50,058 nt of DNA from Bradyrhizobium hipponense (GTDB taxonomy: Bacteria > Pseudomonadota > Alphaproteobacteria > Rhizobiales > Xanthobacteraceae), in contig NZ_VSTH01000149.1 in NCBI RefSeq assembly GCF_008123965.1, positions 1 to 50,058 of the forward strand, written 5' to 3'. A program made the position numbers and the translations under genes. Below the pieces are notes generated by a model. It searched no databases. It was not told the origin of the DNA and worked only from the letters and a program-made list of their open reading frames with translations. Shown in pieces: positions 36,042-45,389 of this stretch. Positions within the stretch are counted from its first letter, which is position 1. Every line of letters begins with the position of its first letter.

Positions 36042-37181
36042 ATGCGCGTCGTGGTCGACCAGGATCTGTGCGGAACCACCGGGCAGTGCGTGCTGACGCT
36101 GCCGGGCACCTTTCGCCAGCGCGAACCGGACGGCGTGGCCGAAGTGTGCGTGGCGACGGTCCCGCAGGCGCTGCACGCCGCCGTGCGGCTCGCGGCCAGC
36201 CAGTGCCCGGTCGCCGCCATTCGGGTCATCGAAAGCGACGCTGGCGATGACGAGCGCGCCAGCGCCGACCCTGCGCCTTCTCCGGCAGAGGCCGAGCGGC
36301 ATGCCGCGAAAGACCAACGCAAACACGAGGACACGATGGGACGGTTTGAAGGCAAGGTGGCCGTGGTGACCGGCGCCGGCGCCGGCATCGGCAAGGCATG
36401 CGCCCTCGCCATCGCGCGCGAGGGCGGCAGAGTGGTGGTGGCCGACATTGATCGCTCGGCGGCCATCGCCTGTACCACGCAGATCGCGGCCGAAGCGGGC
36501 CACGCGCTGGCCCTGGCCATGGACATCGCCGATGCGCAGGCGGTGGCAGCGCTGTTCGAGACGGCGGAGCGGCACTTCGGCGGGGTCGACCTGCTGGTGA
36601 ACAACGCGAGCGCCATGCATCTGACCCCGCGCGACCGCGCGATCCTCGACCTGGACCTGGCGGTCTGGGATCAGACCATGGCGACCAATCTGCGCGGCAC
36701 GCTGCTCTGCTGCCGGCAGGCCATCCCACGGATGATCGCCCGCGGCGGTGGCGCGATCGTCAACATGTCGTCGTGCCAGGGGCTCAGCGGTGATACCGCG
36801 CAGACGTCCTACGCCGCGTCGAAGGCGGCGATGAACATGCTGTCGGCCTCGCTCGCCACCCAGTACGGTCATGCGCAGATCCGCTGCAACGCGGTGGCGC
36901 CGGGTCTCGTCATGACCAAGCGTCTCCTCGCCAAGCTGGACGAGTGCATGCAACGGCATCTGCGCCGGCACCAGCTCCTGCCGCGCGTCGGCCGCCCCGA
37001 GGACGTGGCCGCGCTGGTGGCGTTTCTGCTCTCCGACGATGCTGCGTTCATCACCGGCCAGGTCGTGTGCATCGACGGCGGCATGCTGGCGCATGTGCCG
37101 ACGTACGCCGACGGTGGCAACAGCCGCGCCGCGCGGCCTGCCGGCGACACCGCCGAAGCGGCCGCGGCGCCGCGCTGCTGA
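36042..37181 (+). CDS. Ferredoxin and short-chain dehydrogenase of the gibberellin operon in one continuous reading frame
   Basis: From the ATG at 36042 (AAGGGGG before it) a 379-codon frame encodes a small ferredoxin followed, without a stop, by a short-chain dehydrogenase/reductase (SDR). Ferredoxin ligands are C10, C16 and C55 (CGTTGQC, then QCPVAA). A charged linker (DERASADPAPSPAEAERH) joins the SDR, which has the NAD(P) motif TGAGAGIGKAC and the catalytic YAASK. The ferredoxin supplies electrons to CYP114; the SDR oxidises GA12-aldehyde to GA12 in known operons. An internal ATG at 36336 has GAGGA before it, so a separate SDR may also be made. It overlaps CYP117 by one base. Confidence 0.9.
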   Translation: MRVVVDQDLCGTTGQCVLTLPGTFRQREPDGVAEVCVATVPQALHAAVRLAASQCPVAAIRVIESDAGDDERASADPAPSPAEAERHAAKDQRKHEDTMGRFEGKVAVVTGAGAGIGKACALAIAREGGRVVVADIDRSAAIACTTQIAAEAGHALALAMDIADAQAVAALFETAERHFGGVDLLVNNASAMHLTPRDRAILDLDLAVWDQTMATNLRGTLLCCRQAIPRMIARGGGAIVNMSSCQGLSGDTAQTSYAASKAAMNMLSASLATQYGHAQIRCNAVAPGLVMTKRLLAKLDECMQRHLRRHQLLPRVGRPEDVAALVAFLLSDDAAFITGQVVCIDGGMLAHVPTYADGGNSRAARPAGDTAEAAAAPRC

Positions 37182-38524
37182 TGGACATGCTGCTCAACCC
37201 GCTGGACCGTCGGAACCGGCTGCGGCACGACATCCCGGTCGTGCCCGGCGCTTTCCCCCTGGTCGGGCATCTTCCCGCCATCGTCTGCGACCTGCCGCGC
37301 CTGCTGCGGCGCGCGGAACGGACGCTGGGCAGCCACTTCTGGCTGGATTTCGGCCCTGCCGGACACCTGATGACCTGCGTGGATCCGGATGCGTTCGCAC
37401 TGCTCCGGCACAAGGACGTGTCCTCGGCGCTGATGGAAGAGATGGCGCCCGAGTTGCTTGGCGGAACGTTGGTCGCCCAGGACGGCGGCGCGCACCGGCA
37501 GGCGCGCGATGCGATCAAGGCGGCGTTCCTGCCCAAGGGGCTGACCCAGGCCGGCATCGGCGACCTGTTCGCGCCCGTCATCCGGGCGCGGGTGCAGGCG
37601 TGGCGCGACCGCGGCGACGTAACCATCCTGCGCGAAACCGGCGACCTGATGCTCAAGCTCATCTTCAGCCTCATGGGAATCCCCGCGCAGGACCTGCCGG
37701 GATGGCATCGCAAGTACCGGCAACTGCTGCAGTTGATCGTCGCGCCCCGAGTCGACCTGCCCGGACTGCCCTTTCGGCGCGGCCGTGCCGCCCGCGACTG
37801 GATCGACGCGCAGTTGCGCCAGTTCGTCCGCGACGCGCGCGCGCATGCCGCGCGCACCGGGTTGATCAAGGACATGGTGGGCGCCTTCGATCGCAGTGAC
37901 GATGCGCACTCCGATGACGTCCTGGTCGCCAATATCCGCTTGCTGCTGCTTGGCGGTCACGACACCACCGCCTCGACGATGGCCTGGATGGTGATCGAGC
38001 TGGCGCGGCAGCCTGTGCTGTGGGACGCCCTGGTCGAGGAGGCGCAACGCGTGGGCGCGGTGCCGACCCGGCACGCGGACTTGGCGCAGTGTCCCGTCGC
38101 CGAGGCGCTGTTCCGCGAGACGCTGCGCGTGCATCCAGCGACCACGCTCCTGCCGCGTCGCGCGCTGCAGGAATTGCAACTCGGCCAACGGCGCATTCCC
38201 GCGGGCACCCATCTGTGCATCCCGCTGCTGCATTTCTCGACCTCGGCGCTGCTGCACGAGGCGCCTGATCAGTTCCGCCTGGCGCGGTGGCTGCAACGTA
38301 CGGAGCCAATCCGGCCGGTGGACATGCTGCAGTTTGGTACCGGCCCACACGTCTGCATCGGCTACCACCTGGTATGGCTGGAACTGGTGCAGTTCTGCAT
38401 CGCCTTGGCGCTGACCATGCACAAGGCCGGGGTGCGGCCGCGTTTGCTGAGCGGCGTCGAAAAAGGCCGGCGCTATTACCCGACCGCACATCCGTCCATG
38501 ACACTCCGCATCGGATTCTCATGA
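37181..38524 (+). CDS. Cytochrome P450 CYP117 of the gibberellin operon
   Basis: A 447-residue P450 with FGTGPHVCIG (haem Cys 392), ExxR in EALFRETLR, and the I-helix LLLGGHDTTAS. In characterised operons CYP117 oxidises ent-kaurene to ent-kaurenoic acid and then to the 7-hydroxy derivative. The start at 37181 overlaps the SDR stop (TGATG), so translation is probably coupled. It is followed by 145 bp before GGPS. Confidence 0.92.
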   Translation: MDMLLNPLDRRNRLRHDIPVVPGAFPLVGHLPAIVCDLPRLLRRAERTLGSHFWLDFGPAGHLMTCVDPDAFALLRHKDVSSALMEEMAPELLGGTLVAQDGGAHRQARDAIKAAFLPKGLTQAGIGDLFAPVIRARVQAWRDRGDVTILRETGDLMLKLIFSLMGIPAQDLPGWHRKYRQLLQLIVAPRVDLPGLPFRRGRAARDWIDAQLRQFVRDARAHAARTGLIKDMVGAFDRSDDAHSDDVLVANIRLLLLGGHDTTASTMAWMVIELARQPVLWDALVEEAQRVGAVPTRHADLAQCPVAEALFRETLRVHPATTLLPRRALQELQLGQRRIPAGTHLCIPLLHFSTSALLHEAPDQFRLARWLQRTEPIRPVDMLQFGTGPHVCIGYHLVWLELVQFCIALALTMHKAGVRPRLLSGVEKGRRYYPTAHPSMTLRIGFS

Positions 38525-38669
38525 GCTGGCATCGCATGCCCCGTGTGGCGAGGCAGCGGCGCCTGCGACGCTCGGCATTGCTGCACTCGGCACGCGCGCT
38601 CGGTGCGACGCCGGCACCACCGCGGCGGCTCGCCGCTCGCCGTGGCCGTCTCCTGTCAGGTACAAGGAC

Positions 38670-39677
38670 ATGAACAACATGCAGACCGGTTCCACGCTAC
38701 ACGACGGCCGAACTGGCGTTTCCGCGCTCGGCGGATTGGGCGCGCAGGCGCGCGGCGCATCCGGCGGGCTGCTGCCGGAGATCTGGATGCAGGACGGCGC
38801 AAAGCGGGTCGAACAGGCGCTGGCGCGTCTTCTCTGCGCCGAAGACGACGGTGAGACCGAGCTGATGGCGGCGATGCGCTACGCCACCTTGCATGGCGGG
38901 AAGCGCACCCGCGCCTTGCTCTGTCTGGCTGCCGGCGCACTGGCCGACACGCCGGCGCACATGCTCGACGACGTCGGCGCCGCCATCGAGATGATGCACG
39001 CCTGTACCCTGGTCCACGACGACCTGCCCGCGATGGACGACGACGTGCTTCGCCGCGGCCTTCCGAGCGTGCACGTCAAGTTCGGCGAAGCGACTGCGAT
39101 CCTGGTCGGCGATGCGCTGCAGGCGCACGCCTTCCTGACCCTGGCGAGCCTGGATGCGCCGGGCGACAACCGCATCGCGCTCGTGCGCGAACTGGCGCAG
39201 GCGGTGTCCGCCGAGGGTGCCGCAGGCGGGCAGGCCATGGATCTGTCGCTGGTTGGAAAGCACGTCGAGCTGGACAGGATCGTGGCGATGCACCGGATGA
39301 AGAGCGGAGCGCTAGTGCGCGCGTCCGTTCGCATGGGCGCGCTATGCGCCATCGCGGAGGATGCCGCGCACGCTGCGCTGTACTGTGCGCTCGATCGCTA
39401 CAGCGCCTATTTCGGCCTGGCGTTGCAGGTGGTCGACGACATTCTCGACGCGACAGCGGATAGCGCGACGCTGGGCAAGACCCCCCGCAAGGACGCGGCG
39501 GCGCAGAAGCCGACCTGCGCGTCGATCATGGGGCTGCAGGCAGCGCGCCAGTTCGCGTTGGGTCTGTTGCGCGACGCCGGGGAGGCCATCGCCCCGCTGG
39601 GGCCGCGTGCGGAACGGTTGGCGCAGATGCTGCAGCGGGCCAACGCGTATCTGTTCAAGCACGCGCCATGCGCATGA
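38670..39677 (+). CDS. Geranylgeranyl diphosphate synthase of the gibberellin operon
   Basis: A 335-residue trans-prenyltransferase that joins isopentenyl units to C20 geranylgeranyl diphosphate, the substrate of the copalyl synthase. The first aspartate-rich motif is DDLPAMDDD and the second is DDILD in LALQVVDDILDAT. GGKRTRALL is the usual diphosphate-binding strand. AAGGA precedes the ATG. It is followed by a 308-bp spacer unusual for this compact operon. Confidence 0.93.
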   Translation: MNNMQTGSTLHDGRTGVSALGGLGAQARGASGGLLPEIWMQDGAKRVEQALARLLCAEDDGETELMAAMRYATLHGGKRTRALLCLAAGALADTPAHMLDDVGAAIEMMHACTLVHDDLPAMDDDVLRRGLPSVHVKFGEATAILVGDALQAHAFLTLASLDAPGDNRIALVRELAQAVSAEGAAGGQAMDLSLVGKHVELDRIVAMHRMKSGALVRASVRMGALCAIAEDAAHAALYCALDRYSAYFGLALQVVDDILDATADSATLGKTPRKDAAAQKPTCASIMGLQAARQFALGLLRDAGEAIAPLGPRAERLAQMLQRANAYLFKHAPCA

Positions 39678-39985
39678 GCGCGCCCGTCCGCATGGAGTCG
39701 CCCCTGTGCCGCTGCGATCGGCCGGCGGCAGCGGTGCATGCCTGCACTGTGTCCGAGTCCGCGGCGCCGATCGCAGCGGTTGCCCAGCACGGGCGCGGCG
39801 CACGCGGCGCGCTGCGCGCAACCCTATGCGGCGGACCGGCGCCAGCATGGGGGCGCGTCGCCGCGCCGGAGCAGGGCGGCCGTCCGGCGCTGCCCATGCG
39901 CCGGGCCGCGACGGGCCTGCGGCGACGTGCGCGGCGTCTGCCCGATCCTGGTTCTCGTCAACGGTCTGCAGAAGGAACATCCCGC
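39678..39985. other. Spacer between GGPS and CPS
   Basis: The 308 bp is open in the CPS frame (Arg- and Ala-rich, CRCDRPAAAVHAC), but it lacks a ribosome site and family motifs. I see no P450 fragment and no terminator. The G+C is very high. Confidence 0.5.
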
Positions 39986-41536
39986 GTGAACGCGCTGTCC
40001 GAACAGATCCTTTCCGAATTGCGCCACCTGCTGAGCGTGATGAGCGACGGCGGCAGCGTCGGTCCGTCCGTCTACGACACGGCGCGAGCTCTGCAGTTCC
40101 ACGGCAACGTCACCGGTCGGCAGGACGCATACGCGTGGCTCATCGCGCAGCAACAGGCTGATGGCGGATGGGGAAGCGCGGACTTCCCGCTGTTCCGCCA
40201 TGCGCCCACGTGGGCGGCGTTGCTGGCATTGCAGCGTGCCGATTCTCTTCCCGGCGCTGCCGACGCAATCCAGGCTGCAATCCGGTTCCTCGAGCGCCAG
40301 CCCGATCCCTACGCGCATGCGGTGCCGGAAGACGCGCCGATCGGCGCGGAGCTGATCCTGCCGCAGTTTTGCGGCGAGGCCGCATCCTTGCTGGGCGGCG
40401 TGGCGTTTCCGCGGCACCCGGCGCTGTTGCCGTTGCGGCAAGCGTGCCTGGTCAAGCTGGGGGCGGTGGCGACGTTGCCGAGCGGCCATCCGTTGCTGCA
40501 CTCCTGGGAAGCCTGGGGGACGTCGCCGACCACCGCATGCCCGGATGACGACGGCAGCATCGGCATTAGTCCGGCGGCCACCGCCGCGTGGCGTGCGCAC
40601 GCCGTGACACAGGGGAGCACGCCGCAGGTCGGGCGCGCCGACGCGTATCTGCAGGCGGCATCGCGTGCGACGCGCAGCGGCATCGAAGGTGTCGTTCCCA
40701 ACGTCTGGCCGATCAATGTGTTCGAGCCATGCTGGTCGCTGTACACCCTGCATCTGGCCGGGCTGTTCGCGCATCCCGCGCTCGCCGAGGCGGTGCGCGT
40801 GATCGTCGCGCAGCTCGACGCCCGCCTGGGCGTGCGCGGTCTGGGCCCGGCCTTGCACTTCGCGGCCGATGCGGACGACACCGCCGTTGCGTTGTGCGTC
40901 CTGCGCCTTGCAGGACGCGACCCGGCGGTCGATGCGTTGCGCCATTTCGAAATCGGCGAGCTGTTCGTCACCTTCCCCGGCGAGCGCAATGCCTCGGTGT
41001 CGACCAACATCCATGTCCTGCATGCGTTGCGACTGTTGGGAAAGCCCGCCGCCGGCACCAGCGCCTACGTCGAGGCCAATCGCAACCCGCACGGTCTATG
41101 GGACAACGAAAAATGGCACGTTTCATGGCTGTATCCCACCGCGCATGCGGTCGCTGCGCTGGCGCAAGGCAAGCCCCAGTGGCGCGACGAGCGCACGCTG
41201 GCGGCGCTGCTGCAGGCGCAGCGCGACGACGGCGGCTGGGGCGCCGGTCGCGCGTCCACATTCGAGGAAACCGCCTATGCGCTGTTCGCGTTGCACGTGA
41301 TGGACGGGAGCGAAGAGCCGACAGGGCGCCGGCGCATCACGCAGGCGGTGGCGCGTGCGCTGGAGTGGATGCTCGCCCGCCATGCGGCGCATGCATTGCC
41401 GCAGACGCCGCTGTGGATCGGCAAGGAACTGTATTGCCCCACGCGGGTCGTGCGCGTGGCGGAACTCGCGGGGTTGTGGCTGGCGCTTCGTTGGGGGCGG
41501 CGCGTCCTGGCCGCGGGAGCAGGAGCGGCGCCATGA
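39986..41536 (+). CDS. ent-Copalyl diphosphate synthase (class II diterpene cyclase)
   Basis: A 516-residue class II cyclase that protonates geranylgeranyl diphosphate to form ent-copalyl diphosphate. The catalytic DxDD motif is DADD at residues 295-298. QW-like repeats (QADGGWGSADFPLF near the N-terminus, QRDDGGWGAGRAS near the C-terminus) are typical. The GTG at 39986 has AAGGA upstream and gives the family's usual length; an upstream in-frame ATG at 39668 overlaps GGPS. The stop overlaps the kaurene synthase start by four bases. Confidence 0.94.
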   Translation: MNALSEQILSELRHLLSVMSDGGSVGPSVYDTARALQFHGNVTGRQDAYAWLIAQQQADGGWGSADFPLFRHAPTWAALLALQRADSLPGAADAIQAAIRFLERQPDPYAHAVPEDAPIGAELILPQFCGEAASLLGGVAFPRHPALLPLRQACLVKLGAVATLPSGHPLLHSWEAWGTSPTTACPDDDGSIGISPAATAAWRAHAVTQGSTPQVGRADAYLQAASRATRSGIEGVVPNVWPINVFEPCWSLYTLHLAGLFAHPALAEAVRVIVAQLDARLGVRGLGPALHFAADADDTAVALCVLRLAGRDPAVDALRHFEIGELFVTFPGERNASVSTNIHVLHALRLLGKPAAGTSAYVEANRNPHGLWDNEKWHVSWLYPTAHAVAALAQGKPQWRDERTLAALLQAQRDDGGWGAGRASTFEETAYALFALHVMDGSEEPTGRRRITQAVARALEWMLARHAAHALPQTPLWIGKELYCPTRVVRVAELAGLWLALRWGRRVLAAGAGAAP

Positions 41537-42435
41537 TCCAGACCGAACGCGCGCTGCAGCAGGTGCTGGAGTGGGGGCGTACCCTGACCGGGTTCGCCGA
41601 CGAGCATGCCGTGGAAGCGGTCAGGGGTGGCCAGTACATCCTGCAGCGCATCCACCCGAGCCTGCGCGACACCAGCGCCCGCACCGGCCGCGATCCGCAG
41701 GAAGAAACGCTGATCGTGGCGTTCTATCGCGAACTGGCGCTGCTGTTCTGGCTCGACGATTGCAACGACCTTGGCCTGATCGCGCCGGAGCAGCTCGCCG
41801 CGGTGGAGCAGGCGCTAGGGCAGGGCGTGCCGTGCGCGCTCCCCGGATTCGAGGGCTGCGCTGTGCTGCGCGCTTCGCTGGCCGCGCTCGCCTACGATCG
41901 TCGAGACTATGCTCAGCTTCTCCACGATACCCGGTGCTACTGCGCGGCGCTGCGCGCCGGACACGCGCAGGCGGCAGGAGCGGAACGCTGGTCCTACGCC
42001 GAGTACCTGCACAACGGCATCGATTCGATCGCCTACGCGAACGTGTTCTGTTGCCTGTCGTTGCTGTGGGGGCTGGACATGGCGACCTTGCGCGCGCGTC
42101 CGGCGTTTCGCCAAGTCCTGCGGCTCATCTCCGCGATCGGGCGCCTGCAGAACGATCTGCATGGACGCGACAAAGACAGGTCGGCCGACGAGGCCGACAA
42201 CGCGGCGATCCTGCTGCTGCAGCGCTATCCGGCTATGCCTGTGATGGAGTTCCTCAACGACGAGCTGGCTGGCCATACGCGCATGCTGCACCGGGTGATG
42301 GCGGAAGAACGCTTTCCCGCGCCGTGGGGACCGTTGATCGAGGCCATGGCGGCCATCCGCGCGCAGTACTACCAGACCTCGACCAGCCGCTACCGCAGCG
42401 ACGCTGCGGGGGGAGGCCAGCGTGCGCCAGCCTGA
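41533..42435 (+). CDS. ent-Kaurene synthase (class I diterpene synthase)
   Basis: A 300-residue class I terpene synthase that ionises ent-copalyl diphosphate to ent-kaurene. DDxxD is at residues 75-79 (LDDCND), and the second metal motif is IGRLQNDLHGRDKDRSADE. It is coupled to CPS by the ATGA overlap. Together with CPS it commits the pathway to the gibberellin skeleton. Confidence 0.94.
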   Translation: MIQTERALQQVLEWGRTLTGFADEHAVEAVRGGQYILQRIHPSLRDTSARTGRDPQEETLIVAFYRELALLFWLDDCNDLGLIAPEQLAAVEQALGQGVPCALPGFEGCAVLRASLAALAYDRRDYAQLLHDTRCYCAALRAGHAQAAGAERWSYAEYLHNGIDSIAYANVFCCLSLLWGLDMATLRARPAFRQVLRLISAIGRLQNDLHGRDKDRSADEADNAAILLLQRYPAMPVMEFLNDELAGHTRMLHRVMAEERFPAPWGPLIEAMAAIRAQYYQTSTSRYRSDAAGGGQRAPA

Positions 42436-42516
42436 ACGCGCGGGAGGCGGCGGCGTGCGCGCGCTGCCGTCGATCCGAACGCAACGCCGTCGCCCGATGC
42501 GACGGATGGAGCGAGC

Positions 42517-43566
42517 ATGAGCGACACCGCCGTGAGCCGGCGCAAGGACGACCATCTGGACATCGTGCTGGATCGGCGAACGGCGCCGACCAAGGTCGCC
42601 GCCGGCTGGGAGTACATCCGTTTCGAACACTGCGCATTGCCCGAGTTGGACCTGACGCAGATCGACCTGCGCGCCTCGCTGCTGGGCAAGACCATGCGCG
42701 CGCCGCTGCTGATCAGCTCCATGACCGGCGGCATGCCACGCGCCGAGGCCATCAACCGGCATCTGAGCGAGGCGGCGCAAGCCTTGGGGATCGCCATGTG
42801 CGTCGGTTCGCAGCGCGTGAGCCTGCAATCCCGCAACTCCCAGGGGCTGACGCGCGCGCTGCGCCGCCTGGCCCCAGACATTCCCTTGCTGGCTAATATC
42901 GGCGCCGCGCAACTGCGCGAGGCCGACGGCCTGGACCTGGCGCGCCGGGCGGTGGACGCGCTGGAGGCCGATGGACTCATCGTCCATCTCAATCCGCTGC
43001 AGGAAGCGGTACAGCCGGAGGGCGACCGCGACTGGCGCGGCGTCCTGGCGCAGATCGCTCGCGCCGCGCGCAGCGTGGGCGTGCCGATCGTGGCCAAGGA
43101 AGTGGGGTCGGGCCTCTCCGCCTCGGTGGCCTATGCGCTCGTCGAGGCGGGCGTGGCGGTGATCGATGTCGCCGGCGCCGGCGGCACCAGTTGGGCCGCG
43201 GTGGAGGGCGAGCGCGCCCGCGATGCCGCCGACCGTGCAGTGGCGATGGCGTTCGCCGATTGGGGGATTCCGACCCCGGCCAGCGTGCAGGCGGTACGTC
43301 GGGCGCTGCCAACGGTGAAGCTGATCGCGTCGGGCGGGATCCGCGACGGCGTCGACGTGGCCAAGGCCATCCGCCTGGGCGCGGACATCGCCGGGCAGGC
43401 GGCCGGCGTGCTGCGCGCGGCGACGGTGTCGACCGAGGCGGTTGTCGCGCATTTCGAGATCGTCATCCGCCAGTTGGCCGTCGCCTGCTTCTGCACCGGC
43501 TCGGCTGATCTGGCGGCGTTGCGTCAGGTGCGCTTGTTGCCCTCGGCGCATCTGCCCGCCGGCTGA
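42517..43566 (+). CDS. fni: Type II isopentenyl diphosphate isomerase (FMN-dependent)
   Basis: A 349-residue FMN enzyme that interconverts isopentenyl and dimethylallyl diphosphate, raising precursor supply for GGPS. Typical motifs are RKDDHLDIVLDR at the N-terminus, APLLISSMTGG, MCVGSQR, NPLQEAVQPEGDRDW, and the FMN-phosphate region LIASGGIRDGVDVAKAIRLG. It is the last gene of the operon in most rhizobia. A GC-rich imperfect hairpin follows the stop, then the end of an IS fragment. Confidence 0.94.
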   Translation: MSDTAVSRRKDDHLDIVLDRRTAPTKVAAGWEYIRFEHCALPELDLTQIDLRASLLGKTMRAPLLISSMTGGMPRAEAINRHLSEAAQALGIAMCVGSQRVSLQSRNSQGLTRALRRLAPDIPLLANIGAAQLREADGLDLARRAVDALEADGLIVHLNPLQEAVQPEGDRDWRGVLAQIARAARSVGVPIVAKEVGSGLSASVAYALVEAGVAVIDVAGAGGTSWAAVEGERARDAADRAVAMAFADWGIPTPASVQAVRRALPTVKLIASGGIRDGVDVAKAIRLGADIAGQAAGVLRAATVSTEAVVAHFEIVIRQLAVACFCTGSADLAALRQVRLLPSAHLPAG

Positions 43567-43602
43567 TGCCGGCGTCGCCCGCACGTGGCGGCGGGCGCCT
43601 AG

Positions 43603-43615
43603 CAGGCTGCTGAAA
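43603..43615 (+). repeat. Left terminal inverted repeat of an IS1182/IS5-like fragment
   Basis: CAGGCTGCTGAAA is identical to the first 13 bases of the IS ending at 48619 and to the reverse complement of its other end at 49916. It starts 37 bp after the fni stop. Confidence 0.8.
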
Positions 43616-43663
43616 TACCTACGGCAAAGATAGACTACTGATCCACCTTGGTGAGGCGGTTCG

Positions 43664-44090
43664 ATGCGCGGGAGCGATGTTTTCATGGAGCAGCTGTTCA
43701 CGATGAAGCGCTTGGAGGATTTCGTTCCAGCCGATCATCCACTGCGTCCGATCCGGCTGATGGTCAATGAAGCGCTGGTGCGGCTAGACGGCTTGTTTTC
43801 CGCCATGCACGCCTGCAGTGCCAAAGGCGGTCGCCCCAGCATTGCGCCGGAGAAATTGCTGCGGGCCATGTTGTTGCAGGTGTTCTACAGCGTCCGTTCG
43901 GAGCGGCCATTGATGGAGCAGGTGCAGTACAACCTGCTGTATCGCTGGTTCATCGGTCTGTCGACGGACGATGCGGTGTGGGTGCCGACGGTGTTCAGCA
44001 AGAACCGCGAGCGATTGATCGAACGCGATGCGGTGATCGCGTGTTCAACGAAGTGGTAAAGGCTCGACGAACTCCTTCCGTGGAATTGGC
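43664..44090 (+). pseudogene. IS1182/IS5-like transposase, N-terminal fragment
   Basis: A frame with MRGSDVFMEQLFTMKRLEDF, then GGRPSIAPEKLLRAMLLQVF, and YNLLYRWFIGLSTDDAVWVP is the DUF772 N-terminal domain of this transposase group. At 44040 one base change of frame gives VFNEVVKA, after which the family match stops. The catalytic domain is absent. It marks the right-hand edge of the gibberellin operon segment. Confidence 0.85.
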
Positions 44091-44099
44091 GCCAAGAAA

Positions 44100-44559
44100 C
44101 AAGCAAGTCGATCAGGCAGCCTGAGTGACCGCTGTGCGGTCTTCACCGGCCTTCACCGGTCTCTTCACCGGATGCTTACCGAGAAGGCGCCCAAGGAGAG
44201 TGAAAACACCGGCCAGCCCGTCGACCGACGAGCCCGGCAACGTGCTGGACGTGTCGAAGACGCCGGCATCCTGGCGAAGCATACCCACGCGCAGCTTGCC
44301 GCGACGGGCATGCGTGGGCTTGGCCCTCCGGGCAGGCGTGCAGGAAGGCCAGGTCTTTCACCTCCGCGACGTGGTCGTTCCGCAACAGCAAGGCAGGCCG
44401 TCGACCTCCGTCACGTAGGCCAAGGCCGATTCCAGGAGATGGGCGCCATATCGTACGAGCCCTGCGCGCGCTCGGTGATAGCGATACTCTCAAAACCAGC
44501 GCGCGCCGCGTGCATGCATTCGTCGAGCGCATCCCGCCGGTCATGAAGTATGCCAGTTT
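44100..44559. other. Region without a recognised gene
   Basis: A minus-strand reading that ends at 44121 contains LPGSSVDGLAGVFTLLGRLL, and another contains DALDECMHAARAGFESIAIT. Both look protein-like but belong to different frames, and I cannot name a family. Probably broken mobile-element sequence. Confidence 0.35.
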
Positions 44560-44797
44560 TTAAACTGGCGGGGCCGTCACGTAATCTGCCCAGCGTTCAA
44601 GCGCCTCGCGCATCCGGGCTGCATAGCGAGCGCGGTTATAGACCAGCCCGATGGCCGCTGACGTGATTTAAAATCGCCTCTATAATGTGAGGCAATACGC
44701 CAAGCTGATCGGCCATCATCGTAGACGCCGATCTCCGAAGGTCGTGAACTGTCCAATTGGGTAGCGGTTGACCTAGGACCTCGGCGATGCGCGGCAT
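44560..44797 (-). pseudogene. Phage-type integrase, C-terminal catalytic fragment, frameshifted
   Basis: The minus-strand sequence reads MPRIAEVLGQPLPNWTVHDL and then RRSASTMMADQLGVLPHIIE, with the catalytic Arg in HDLRRS. LNHVSGHRAG with the catalytic His follows, and in the next frame VYNRARYAARMREALERWAD with the catalytic Tyr. One base is lost between the His and Tyr motifs. The N-terminal two thirds are missing. It resembles P4-type island integrases. Confidence 0.8.
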
Positions 44798-44884
44798 CAA
44801 GAGCCGCCTTCGACTTCGGCTTGGATCCACTCGCTCCGCACGCCTCCTACTTGGAGTGGACATATCGCTCGCTGGCGTCCTCCC

Positions 44885-45035
44885 GGATCATGCGGAAGAG
44901 GCGCTGAGCTCGCGAGGCGAAACGCTCTACCGCGCGCGCTGCGCATCGTGCCATGAGGGCGGCGTGGCGCGCGCCTGACACCAACGCGCTGCGGCAGTTC
45001 AGGTCTGAGCGGATGAGCTTTGCTCATATTAGGGA
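44885..45035 (+). pseudogene. Cytochrome c domain fragment of a PQQ-dehydrogenase-like gene
   Basis: The frame reads SSRGETLYRARCASCHEGGV with a haem-binding CxxCH, then stops. In the next frame APDTNALRQF and SERMSFAHI continue the same family. It is about 50 codons long and clearly a relic. Confidence 0.5.
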
Positions 45036-45389
45036 AACAACTAGGCCGCCTCCGCGTCGGTTTGCTGGAGGGCACGGCTCATGCCAGAGCGCTAGTTTGT
45101 CGAGCAAGAAGTTCAAATCGCTCGGTACCGCCTTTTGGAGCGAGAAGTTACTGATTCGCTTGCCGCATGTCTGAGTCACGCCATTGTCGAAGAACTTGAA
45201 GCTGATCTGAGAAGGGATCGCGAGATCGGCCAGAGCAGTTCTGACTGTGGTTCGCGCTTTAAGCTCGACTGACAAGCTGACGCGGCAGCACCATCACGAT
45301 ATCATCAAAGCGCACGCGCGCGAACAGACGTCGAACGCCCTTGCGCCGACGATGAGCGCGATGCGAGATCGCTTAGTCACGAGTATCGG

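Noticed and set aside
45024..45275. Minus-strand frame of 83 codons (SQISFKFFDNGVTQTCGKRI)
   Set aside because: It starts with TTG without a ribosome site and has no recognised homologue. It could be a truncated gene, but I cannot support it.
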